From: MADRE3 sp963718195
GTDB taxonomy: Bacteria; Desulfobacterota; Desulfobulbia; Desulfobulbales; Desulfocapsaceae
Length of the DNA: 64,000 nt
Direction of reading: 5' to 3'
Assembly: GCA_963718195.1 (NCBI GenBank)
Contig: CAVQYQ010000004.1
Coordinates: forward strand, 124,001-188,000
In this document: piece by piece, positions 1 to 7,899 of the stretch
Layout of the letters: the number at the start of each line of letters is the position of its first letter
Numbering within the stretch: position 1 is the first letter of the stretch
Made by a program: the position numbers and the translations under genes
Notes under the pieces: model-generated
The model's input: the letters and a program-made list of their open reading frames with translations, nothing else
What the model was told of the DNA's origin: nothing
Databases searched by the model: none

Positions 1-359
1 GCTGCGATCTGTTCTTCAATATTTTTCTGGAGCGTATGGTTTGAATCATCCAGCAATTTAATAACTTTGCCCTGAAGCGATATTGCCAGCTGCTGTTTTT
101 TGATCTCTGATTTAAGATTCTTGATATCGCTGCTGAGCCGTTCCCTTTCTCTCTCAGAATCCTGGAGCTTTCGTTTCAGCTCTGCAACAACCGGATCTTC
201 TCCTGACGTGACTTCACCGTTTTTTTCATGGGAAAAAAAACGCTTATGGGCGCGACTATAGGCATCGCTTATCGAGTTAAAAGAGCTCTTCTCACCACAA
301 GACGATAGAAAAACTGTCAAGAGCAGGATAACTGCCCATTTTATAAATTGAGCGTACAT
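1..359 (-). CDS. Putative lipoprotein with coiled coil, 3' end beyond the window
   Basis: The minus strand is open from an ATG at 359 to the left edge (119 codons seen), with a GAGGAGC ribosome site about 12 bases upstream. The N-terminus is a lipoprotein signal: a short start, a hydrophobic stretch (AVILLLTVFL) and a lipobox ending in Cys at residue 20 (LSSC), so the mature protein should be lipid-anchored. From about residue 60 it is rich in Lys, Glu, Arg and Leu with heptad-like spacing (AELKRKLQDSERERERL), a likely coiled coil. The family is not recognised. It is divergent from the HD-GYP gene at 533, so 360-532 should hold both promoters. Reading frame and signal are seen; lipidation is inferred. 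Confidence 0.7.
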   Translation of the reverse strand, partial: MYAQFIKWAVILLLTVFLSSCGEKSSFNSISDAYSRAHKRFFSHEKNGEVTSGEDPVVAELKRKLQDSERERERLSSDIKNLKSEIKKQQLAISLQGKVIKLLDDSNHTLQKNIEEQIA

Positions 360-532
360 AAAAAACAATAGCTCCTCTACATCTATCAGGGCAAATCTTT
401 TCGAGCACCCGCCTGTCTAAATACCTGTTCTGCCTATTTCATTCTTTTATTCTTAAACTGCCGGCGCTACAATAATAGAGGCAAGAGCATCAGATAGAGC
501 CCCGTCAATTAATTTTCTTATATCATATCCTG

Positions 533-1930
533 ATGCCGAAAGTAAAATTGAGACGAGACATTGTGCTGGCTAAAACACTTGGTATTATAAGCGGTTCAAC
601 CACGACAGGAAGATCCTCGCCAAAGGCAAGGACTGGGCGGAGACCTTCCATTCAGCGTCAGCTCCTCTTTCGCATGGTAATTGCTGCATCAGTTATCTCT
701 ATTGCGCTTGGTGCGGCTGTCTTTATTCTTGAGTTCAATCGCCTCGGCAGCCTTGTCAATAGCCGTGCAGGCGAAATCGTCGCCAGTTTCAATAACCAGA
801 TCCGTCACCTGCTTGATACACCTGAGAAGTACAGTCAAACAACGCTTCCCCGGGAATTGGAAATGCTGCTGATCGCCGGTAAATCGAATCAATGGATGGG
901 CCAGCTGGTTTCTTCAGGTATTTACAATATGTATGGTGAAGCGATTGCAACAGCGATTGACAAACACTATGCACAATTAGAAGATGTAGAAAAACTGCGG
1001 CAATCCCAGCGAAATTCTGCTGCAGGAACCGCAGAGAAAATAAGTATATTAAAACGCATCAAAGGGACGCCATACATTACGCTGAGCTTCCCCTTGAGCA
1101 ACAGTGACGGTGAACCGGTCGCTGTTCTTGAGGGTGTTTTTGCCGTATCGATACAGGCCAGAGACGAGGTTGTCGGTCGTATAATGAGGTCCGTGCTCGG
1201 GGCAATAGGTATCGTTCTCCTGACCACCCTGATACTCTATCCTGTCATCATTACGCTGATACGGCAGCTGGCGAAATTGACCGAAAATCTTGTCGAGGCA
1301 AATATAGAGACACTCCAGGTCGTCGGAAGTGCAATTGCCAAACGTGATAGTGACACCGACAGCCATAACTATCGTGTCACCATTTATTCCGTCACACTTG
1401 CAGAAGCCCTCAACCTCAGGCAGAACCAGATCCAGGGACTCATCAAGGGAGCTTTTCTCCATGATGTCGGCAAAATCGGCATCAGTGACCGGATCTTATT
1501 AAAACCCACGAAACTCACTGAAAACGAAATCGAAGCAATGAAACTCCATGTCAGCCACGGGCTGGACATTGTAAAGCGCTCGGAATGGCTGAAAGATGCC
1601 GCCGACGTGGTCGGGTTCCACCACGAAAAATTTTGTGGCTCAGGATACCCCCATGGCTTCAGCGGCTCAGATATTCCAATAAACGCACGTATATTTGCCA
1701 TTGCTGATGTTTTTGATGCGCTCACCTCAGCCCGGCCCTATAAAAAACCAATGTCTTTTGATAAAGCCATGGGGATCCTGGCTCAAGGAAGGCACTCCCA
1801 CTTTGACCCGTCATACCTGGATGCTTTCAATAGTGTCGCACAGTCACTCTACCAGGAGTTTGCCCAGTGTACAGAAAAGACCCTGCACACGAAAATGGAA
1901 GCGATCATTACCAGGTATTTCAATAGATGA
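533..1930 (+). CDS. Membrane-anchored HD-GYP domain protein (probable c-di-GMP phosphodiesterase)
   Basis: A 465-residue signalling protein. A basic N-terminus is followed by a membrane segment at about 47-67, an extracytoplasmic sensor region at about 70-215, a second membrane segment at 220-243 and a C-terminal HD-GYP domain from about 258. Visible motifs are HDVGKIG with the metal pair H310-D311, the HHE motif at 363-365, the GYP motif at 371-373 and IADVFDALTSARPYK further on. HD-GYP proteins hydrolyse cyclic di-GMP at the inner membrane. The usual HHExWDG segment reads HHEKFCG here, with Trp to Phe and Asp to Cys. No classical Shine-Dalgarno site precedes the ATG, and the sensor region matches no domain I can name. 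Activity is inferred from motifs. Confidence 0.88.
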   Translation: MPKVKLRRDIVLAKTLGIISGSTTTGRSSPKARTGRRPSIQRQLLFRMVIAASVISIALGAAVFILEFNRLGSLVNSRAGEIVASFNNQIRHLLDTPEKYSQTTLPRELEMLLIAGKSNQWMGQLVSSGIYNMYGEAIATAIDKHYAQLEDVEKLRQSQRNSAAGTAEKISILKRIKGTPYITLSFPLSNSDGEPVAVLEGVFAVSIQARDEVVGRIMRSVLGAIGIVLLTTLILYPVIITLIRQLAKLTENLVEANIETLQVVGSAIAKRDSDTDSHNYRVTIYSVTLAEALNLRQNQIQGLIKGAFLHDVGKIGISDRILLKPTKLTENEIEAMKLHVSHGLDIVKRSEWLKDAADVVGFHHEKFCGSGYPHGFSGSDIPINARIFAIADVFDALTSARPYKKPMSFDKAMGILAQGRHSHFDPSYLDAFNSVAQSLYQEFAQCTEKTLHTKMEAIITRYFNR

Positions 1931-1973
1931 TGATTGATAAACCCAATCCGTTATTATATGAGCCTTTTGCAAA

Positions 1974-2957
1974 ATGATGATTTCCCGGAGTTTTATCCCC
2001 ATGAACATATTAAATATACTTGCCATCATGGTTGTTACGCTACTACTGTGCTGCGCGGTACCATTTGCAGCCCCCGCCTGGTCACAATCTGTACAATCAT
2101 TTTCAAACCTCTATGAACCCTCGGATGTTACGTTTTTAGCTGATGGCAGTGTGATCGTTGTTGAAGATGAGGGCGACCATCCGCTTCGGCTCTTTTCACT
2201 CGCCCAGGACAAAAGTGAATTAACGCTATCACCACGACCACTTAAAGGAGAAATGAAAAAAGTTCATGATCTCGAGGGTGTCTCGGCAGCTAACAATAAT
2301 GAAATAGTTATCATTACGTCACACTCACCATCGAAAAAAGGAGAACGGAAAAAGATTCGTGAACAACTCATTAAACTAACCATACAAGCGGAGCAGATAT
2401 CTGATATCCAGGTAGTTGACAACCTCCTTCCCTTCATGCAGGAAAAACTTCAGAAATCGCTCAAACTGGAAAAAAAAGCGCTTGAAGAAATCAATATTGA
2501 GGGACTGACCTTTGACGCAGCCAAAAAGACATTGCTCATCGGTCTGCGCTCCCCAGTCCATAACCACCAGGCACTTATCCTGAGTCTTCTCAATCCCTAC
2601 GATATTTTCAATAGAAACCAAGACCCCATCTTCGACCCCAGAATAATAGCATTAGACCTCGAAGGTGCCGGCATCAGGGCGATAACCTATGACAAGAAGA
2701 ACTCCCGTTTCCTGATTGCAGGCGAGACAATTCATAAAAAGGGCAAACTTCGCTCACGGATATGGGCCTGGGATGGACTGCAAAAGAGCAGGCCAGTTAA
2801 GGTTGATATTCCGAAAATGAAGGGAGTGAAAAATATTGAAGGAATAACAATAGTTGAGCATGAAAACTCATCTTATCTGCTGTTTGTTTGTGATAACGGA
2901 AATAAAGACAAAAATGTCGGCGGCAGATATGGGTTCATTGATATGAATAAGCTATAA
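1974..2957 (+). CDS. Exported protein, DUF3616/esterase-like beta-propeller type
   Basis: The frame encodes 327 residues with an N-terminal signal peptide (hydrophobic core LAIMVVTLLLCCAV, likely cleavage after AWSQS). The mature part carries repeated short strands with conserved DLEGV and NIEGIT segments and GSH-like ITSHSP. This resembles secreted DUF3616 or esterase-like-activity proteins that fold as beta-propellers. No catalytic residues can be assigned. A second ATG at 2001 gives a shorter signal peptide and has GGAG about 12 bases upstream, so it may be the true start. It lies 43 bases after the HD-GYP gene on the same strand and may be co-transcribed. Substrate unknown. Confidence 0.72.
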   Translation: MMISRSFIPMNILNILAIMVVTLLLCCAVPFAAPAWSQSVQSFSNLYEPSDVTFLADGSVIVVEDEGDHPLRLFSLAQDKSELTLSPRPLKGEMKKVHDLEGVSAANNNEIVIITSHSPSKKGERKKIREQLIKLTIQAEQISDIQVVDNLLPFMQEKLQKSLKLEKKALEEINIEGLTFDAAKKTLLIGLRSPVHNHQALILSLLNPYDIFNRNQDPIFDPRIIALDLEGAGIRAITYDKKNSRFLIAGETIHKKGKLRSRIWAWDGLQKSRPVKVDIPKMKGVKNIEGITIVEHENSSYLLFVCDNGNKDKNVGGRYGFIDMNKL

Positions 2958-3006
2958 CCGGCCTCTCTCATGTCCTTATGGTCAATACCGGTTATGCTCG
3001 ACAATC

Positions 3007-4602
3007 TCATCGAGCTGACTGCTGCAGCCTGGTGACCAGCACTACAGCGACTATAGGAACGACCAGTCCGGTCATCATGACGGCGATCATCAGAAGTCCA
3101 AGTTCGCTGAAATCTCCACGTTCGACGATAAATATGCGGTTGAAATAACTTGTCAGCAGGTTGGAGGCGGATAATGCCAGGTTGGTGAATGCTGCCATGA
3201 CTGCAAAATAGGTGGCCTTCTGGTCAACCGGTGCCTCTCTGGCAATCCAGGCGAGCATTGGAACCATCATCACCTGTCCCAAGGGGGAGTCGGCCATGGT
3301 GTCAACGATGGCAATGGTATGTGCTCCAAATCCGAGATTAGCCTCCGTCCACTCATGCAGCCCATAGTACATGCCAATAAACGGCAACATCATCACGGCG
3401 TTGTAAAGTGAAAGAAAGACCACCAGGTATGGGATTGGACTCCTGATCATCCAACCCCGTAATGCAACAAGTCCGATAATGGCAAGGATAGAGGATATCT
3501 GCCGCAAGGTGCCAAAGAAAGCCTCATCAAAATGAAGGACATCGATCTGCCACCAACTCGCCCCGGCACCGATGGTAGGCATGGCACGAAAGATGAAAAT
3601 AATCAGTGCGATACCGACTATCTCTCTTTTCTTGCGCGGATCAAGCCCTTGCATTATCGAGTACATGAGATAAACAATTACAGCAAGAGAGCCCAAAAAG
3701 ATAACTTCCTTCTTCCCACCAATATCCGACATTCCAAAAAAAACACTTAAGAGGACAAAAACAGCACTGCCGCCCAAGATGTGATAGTTGGGTTTAGTCA
3801 CAGCATGATCCTGCTGAAATGACTGCTGGATATCAGCCTCGCTGATACCGCTTCGCTTCATGCGCACCTTGCGGATCCGCATGCTCAGCTGTCCAAGCGT
3901 AACACCGAGAACGGAGATCACCGGGATACCAAGAGCCAACTCATACATCACCTGGTAGGACAATGTCTTTGCCAGCCACCCGCCAAGACCGGCAACAAGG
4001 GCACTGCCCCCGATAATTGAGATCCTGCCGAGGGTCTGCATGGTGATATGCATACGTTTGAGCTTCTCTTCCCCGATCTGCTCACCGGCATCATCGAGTG
4101 TCGGAACTGCCTCCACGGTCATGGCGTCTGCAACCACATCCTGAATAACAAAGCCAACAGGGGCTAGAAGAGTAGCGATGATATACCAGATTTCGGCGCT
4201 GAGGAACTGCTCCATCTGTTGTTTGAACCCGGTCAACCCAACCATGATCAGCAGACTGAGCGCCATGAGCAGAGCACCGAAATAGACGAACAACGCCTTG
4301 CGCCGCCAGAAAAGATCAACGAGATGACCGATTGGCATTTTCAATGCCCAGGGCAGACCAGCCCAAAAACCGAGCCCTGCAAGGAAAACAGCCGTCAGTC
4401 CTAACTCATCCTTAACATAGAAACTTTCAACGATACCGGTAAATCCCGAGACACCTGCAGCGAAATAAACCATCAATGGTGGAACGTAGCTCCAACGCAT
4501 TTCCCGGAAAATACCGGCAAAATCACGTACAAACCAGAGCCATAGACGTGCGAGTACATTTTGCTCTGTGGATCGTTTTTCTCTACCTGTCATGGTTGGC
4601 AT
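3007..4602 (-). CDS. Major facilitator transporter, folate-biopterin (BT1)-like
   Basis: A 531-residue polytopic inner-membrane protein with about twelve hydrophobic segments and a basic cytoplasmic N-terminus. The segment GFVIQDVVADAMTVE near residue 155 is characteristic of the BT1/folate-biopterin branch of the major facilitator superfamily. A charged insert of about 30 residues follows it. The substrate cannot be read from sequence; homologues in anaerobes are annotated only as MFS proteins. An alternative start four codons in (MTGREK) is possible. The gene stands alone and converges with the exported-protein gene ending at 2957. Confidence 0.8.
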   Translation of the reverse strand: MPTMTGREKRSTEQNVLARLWLWFVRDFAGIFREMRWSYVPPLMVYFAAGVSGFTGIVESFYVKDELGLTAVFLAGLGFWAGLPWALKMPIGHLVDLFWRRKALFVYFGALLMALSLLIMVGLTGFKQQMEQFLSAEIWYIIATLLAPVGFVIQDVVADAMTVEAVPTLDDAGEQIGEEKLKRMHITMQTLGRISIIGGSALVAGLGGWLAKTLSYQVMYELALGIPVISVLGVTLGQLSMRIRKVRMKRSGISEADIQQSFQQDHAVTKPNYHILGGSAVFVLLSVFFGMSDIGGKKEVIFLGSLAVIVYLMYSIMQGLDPRKKREIVGIALIIFIFRAMPTIGAGASWWQIDVLHFDEAFFGTLRQISSILAIIGLVALRGWMIRSPIPYLVVFLSLYNAVMMLPFIGMYYGLHEWTEANLGFGAHTIAIVDTMADSPLGQVMMVPMLAWIAREAPVDQKATYFAVMAAFTNLALSASNLLTSYFNRIFIVERGDFSELGLLMIAVMMTGLVVPIVAVVLVTRLQQSAR

Positions 4603-5011
4603 ACATTTCCAGCGTTTTTAGTTATTCAGGCATTCACGGTCGTGCATCAAAAAATATAACCTGGTAATAGAATAAGACAGTTTCTGTTAAAGGCTTCCCC
4701 GAGCCACTCCCTTGCCACCCAATTTCTCGAGATAATTCTGTGATGAACTCATAGGTAGCGTGTCATCAACACATTCCACAACTCATCTTTCAGACCAGAA
4801 TTAAGGAACTCTGACGTTTTATGACATCACCACAAATAACCTGAGCTGGCTCGTGCTTTTTGTCTTCCATCTGCCCAAAATTTAGTTCCTGCTGCCTCTC
4901 TCTGCTCATGGCCAGAAAATGGTACATTCGTCTCTGCCCTGACGGTTTGCCAAGACAATCTTACCAGGATCACCGCTATGTCAAGCGACAGAGCCGAACA
5001 GTTACTGTTGC
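4603..5011. other. Gene-free stretch upstream of the MFS gene
   Basis: About 400 bases between the start of the MFS gene and the promoter at 5012. Frames in both directions are short, lack ribosome sites and resemble no protein. The part next to 4602 should hold the MFS promoter, but no clear -35/-10 pair was found there. Confidence 0.4.
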
Positions 5012-5039
5012 TTGACATGCAATACTCTGTGTCTATCAT
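5012..5039 (+). promoter_or_regulatory. Sigma-70-type promoter for the small Cys protein
   Basis: A perfect -35 box TTGACA (5012-5017), a 16-base spacer and a -10 box TATCAT (5034-5039) lie about 95 bases upstream of the start at 5133, on the same strand. This is the best promoter match in the left part of the window. Confidence 0.5.
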
Positions 5040-5132
5040 TATTCCAGGTCGACCTGCATTTAAACGAATATCATGCACTGGTCTTCCAATGAAAAAGAAT
5101 CAACGCATTGTAACCTAAAATGGAGACATATC

Positions 5133-5303
5133 ATGAGTGATGATAACAATAAAACGCTATGTGGTTACGTTGAGGAAGAGCTTCAGGTGAAAAATCCTCA
5201 GCAATATATTTCTCTGATCTCGCCCGCAACCCATTACTGCAAAGGCTGCGGCCGAAGCGTAGCTAAACCTGAAAATGTTTGTAAACCGGAAAAAATAAGT
5301 TAG
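5133..5303 (+). CDS. Small Cys-rich protein with CxxC motif
   Basis: A 56-residue protein starting at the ATG preceded by a TGGAGAC ribosome site with good spacing; an upstream ATG at 5073 has none. It ends in a CKGCGRSVAKPENVCKPE segment, so a CxxC pair plus a third Cys 12 residues on, and another Cys near residue 10. Short proteins with a C-G-R...NLCKP tail are frequent unnamed genes in Desulfobacterota and probably bind a metal. Function unknown. It has its own promoter at 5012-5039. Confidence 0.65.
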   Translation: MSDDNNKTLCGYVEEELQVKNPQQYISLISPATHYCKGCGRSVAKPENVCKPEKIS

Positions 5304-5625
5304 ATTTTCATGCTACCCACAGAGTATCAGTAAAATCATGATGAGCAGCGCGCACATACATCTCGCAGTGGGCGGAAAAGCATGGCCATAGCAGGTCGTG
5401 GGCTGGGTATGAGGGGAGAAAAGATGACCCCTTCCTGGAAAAAACGGAAGTGTCAGGCTTTAATGGCAATTGTGCCGTGACCGACTGGACCTTAAGGTTG
5501 GGGATGGAAAATAGTATCAAATGGGTGCAGTCGGCAAGGACGTTGACATTCTCGTGACGATCGAGGCGCTGCGAAAAAAATGAAAACCTCTGGAGCCACG
5601 GTGGCTAGGAGAGGGAAAGAGCAAA
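5304..5625. other. Region between the small Cys protein and the UbiB-like kinase
   Basis: About 320 bases with only short frames. In-frame sequence 5521-5580 from an ATG reads up to a TGA at 5581 immediately before the open frame of the kinase; it shows no recognisable protein. No hairpin with a U-tract was seen. The kinase promoter should be here but no convincing boxes were found. Confidence 0.35.
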
Positions 5626-5718
5626 ATTGACCGCCGGCGATACTCCGTCGTCCGCAAATTCTTTGTCAGATCCTTTTTACATCTTATTTTCTGGGATATC
5701 ATCCTGAACCGACCGGTT

Positions 5719-7335
5719 TTGCGTTGGCTCAGGACAGACCCCGCACAACGATGGCAGAAAATCAGTCGAAACTATCGCGATTTGGCAATCGAGATGGGTG
5801 GAGTACTGATTAAACTTGGCCAGTTTCTTGCGGTCCGTGTCGATATTCTGCCCCGAGAAGTTACCAGTGAACTCAGCGGTTTACTCGATGAAATCCCTGC
5901 AGAACAGAACACTGCCATTATCAAACGGATAGAGGAGGATTTTGACCGACCGATTGCAGAGCTTTTTGAATGGTTCTCACCTGTACCACTGGGTTCGGCC
6001 TCGCTAGGCCAGGTTCATTCTGCCCGACTTGCCAGGGATCATACAGAAGTAGTCGTTAAGGTTCTGCGGCCTGGCATTGACATCCTGGTCGAGACCGATT
6101 TGGCGGCCATCTCTTTGGCAATTGGCTGGCTTAAGCGCTATCAGCGGGTCAGCAGAAGGGTTGATCTGGACTGGCTGACTGAAGAGTTCTCCAGAGTCAC
6201 CAGGGCTGAACTTGATTTGTCAGCTGAGGGAAAGAATGCAGAGAGGTTTGCCCAGGATTTTGTTGATGAGCCAGGCGTTTATTTTCCCCGTATCTATTGG
6301 GATTACAGTGCCGCCCATACCCTGACTATGGAAAATGTCGGTTATATCAAGGTTGCCGATCACCAGTCGATTGCTCTAGCGGGCATCAATGCGGCGGATG
6401 TCTCAAAAAAGATTTACAATATCTATTTAAGACAGATTTTTGAGACTCATTTCATTCATGCCGACCCCCATCCAGGCAACATTTTCATCAGGCCACTGCC
6501 CACAGAGACGGAGCGTGAGCAAGGGGTGACCGAGATTCATCCCGGCGACCAGGTTGAATATCTGGAAAATCGACCGTTTCAGGTCGTTTTCGTCGATTTT
6601 GGCATGGTCACCGTTATTCCCAGCAGGCTTCGATCCGCACTTAAAGAGTATGCGATCGGGGTCGCCACCCGCGACGCTTTTCGTATTGTGCAGGCATATG
6701 TGCAGGCGGGCACCCTGCTTCCTGGAGCTGATCTAAAAAGACTGGAGGAGGCTCACCAGGCCCTGCTTAATCGGTTCTGGGGCGCAAATGCCCTGCAGAT
6801 GAAGGATGTGGTTCTGGCAGAAGCCGGGAGCCTGATGCAGGAATACCGGGATGTAATTTATGATGCTCCTTTTCAGTTTCAGGCTGATATGCTGTTTGCC
6901 ATCCGGGCAGTCGCTATTCTGTCCGGCATAGCTACCAATCTCAATGAGAAATTTGACCCATGGCAGGAGATCATCCCTTTCGTAGAACGTTTGGCGACCA
7001 GAGAGCTGCGCATGAACTGGCAGGAATGGCTGCAGGAAATTGTCACTTTTACCCAGGTCATCAGCAGACTACCAAAGAGTATTGATGCTGTCATAAGTCA
7101 GGCCCAGCAAGGTAATTTAACAGTGAAGAACAGTATTGCACCTGAAAGTCGTCGATTGCTTGTTCGGCTTGAGAGGTCAATCAATAAACTATCCTGGACA
7201 ATCGGTTCGGTGGGTTTGCTCATTGCCGGAGTGACCGTTAAAGAAAGAGGTACAGGGAGTTGGCTGTGGATTGTGCTCGTTCTACTGGCAGTATGTTTTT
7301 TTGGCTGGGGAGTCTGGTGGAATCGGCGCAGGTGA
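5719..7335 (+). CDS. ABC1/UbiB-family atypical kinase
   Basis: A 538-residue member of the ABC1/UbiB/ADCK family, ATP-dependent atypical kinases linked to quinone and lipid metabolism at the membrane. Motifs seen: KLGQ (residues 32-35), the nucleotide-loop segment GSASLGQVH, the lysine in VVVKVLRPG (115), the catalytic HADPHPGN (D250, N254) and DFG (294-296). Two hydrophobic segments at the C-terminus (about 485-535) anchor it. The first usable start codon is TTG at 5719, but the same frame is open upstream to 5584 and encodes the family-typical N-terminal arm (RRRYSVVRKFF ... FWDIIL). An ATT at 5626 with GGAGAGGG about ten bases before it could be the true start, or a frameshift hides an ATG at 5580. 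It ends at a clear terminator. Confidence 0.85.
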   Translation: MRWLRTDPAQRWQKISRNYRDLAIEMGGVLIKLGQFLAVRVDILPREVTSELSGLLDEIPAEQNTAIIKRIEEDFDRPIAELFEWFSPVPLGSASLGQVHSARLARDHTEVVVKVLRPGIDILVETDLAAISLAIGWLKRYQRVSRRVDLDWLTEEFSRVTRAELDLSAEGKNAERFAQDFVDEPGVYFPRIYWDYSAAHTLTMENVGYIKVADHQSIALAGINAADVSKKIYNIYLRQIFETHFIHADPHPGNIFIRPLPTETEREQGVTEIHPGDQVEYLENRPFQVVFVDFGMVTVIPSRLRSALKEYAIGVATRDAFRIVQAYVQAGTLLPGADLKRLEEAHQALLNRFWGANALQMKDVVLAEAGSLMQEYRDVIYDAPFQFQADMLFAIRAVAILSGIATNLNEKFDPWQEIIPFVERLATRELRMNWQEWLQEIVTFTQVISRLPKSIDAVISQAQQGNLTVKNSIAPESRRLLVRLERSINKLSWTIGSVGLLIAGVTVKERGTGSWLWIVLVLLAVCFFGWGVWWNRRR

Positions 7336-7439
7336 ATTTCTCGATAAACGCTTTTGAATTGAGTCTCAGAAACGACTGATTTTCAGATAATAACAGCTTA
7401 CTTAACTGAAAATGCAGTACATACCAGGTACAGGAAAAA

Positions 7440-7486
7440 TCAAAGATCCCCTCTGTTACCAATGCAACACAAAAGGGGATCTTTTA
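7440..7486. terminator. Bidirectional rho-independent terminator
   Basis: AAAGATCCCC (7442-7451) pairs perfectly with GGGGATCTTT (7475-7484) across a 23-base loop, with T-runs on both strands. It lies between the convergent kinase gene (ends 7335) and the small gene ending at 7513 and can end transcripts from both sides. Confidence 0.75.
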
Positions 7487-7512
7487 GTATGACGTTTAAT
7501 AAAAAATAAATG

Positions 7513-7692
7513 TTACCAGCTATCACCAAGAACTGTGCCTAAATCGGTACAATTGGCTTTTTCTTCTTCACTCAAATCTTCTTTCTTCTTGATGCTTTTA
7601 AGATCATCGATATAGCAGGCATATTCTTTTCCATCTTTGTCTTGTACCCATACCATTTTCTGAAATTCTTTTGAAATCACTTCCCCTTTCAT
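7513..7692 (-). CDS. Small acidic/basic hypothetical protein
   Basis: A 59-residue protein on the minus strand with an ATG at 7692 preceded by a strong GGGAGGT ribosome site seven bases upstream. The sequence is highly charged (FQKMVWVQDKDGKEYACYID, then a KKKEDLSEEEK stretch) with two Cys and no signal peptide or membrane segment. No family recognised. The strong ribosome site and the terminator just downstream support it as real. It sits 207 bases after the acyl-CoA dehydrogenase gene on the same strand, with a short hairpin (GTTGGT/ACCAAC, 7758-7775) between, so it may be separately transcribed. Confidence 0.6.
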   Translation of the reverse strand: MKGEVISKEFQKMVWVQDKDGKEYACYIDDLKSIKKKEDLSEEEKANCTDLGTVLGDSW

Positions 7693-7899
7693 AATACCTC
7701 CCTCGTTTAGAATTTTTGAAAATTAAATGATGCAGGAAAGATTCCCTCTTGAGTATTGTTGGTTGATTCACCAACACAGTGTAAAGACAATAATTATCAA
7801 AAAGTTGAAAGCAAGGAAAAGACGATAATTTCAAGTTAATCCGCTCCATTCGGCTGCAGAGAATCCTTGCTTCTATCTCTGATAGGTTACAGAGGAAAA

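Noticed and set aside
4827..5078. 83-residue minus-strand frame upstream of the MFS gene
   Set aside because: No ribosome site, no family resemblance and it covers the promoter of the small Cys protein.
7758..7775. GTTGGT/ACCAAC hairpin as terminator of the 11-kb operon
   Set aside because: Only six pairs and no T-tract on either strand; could be an operator but evidence is too weak to list.
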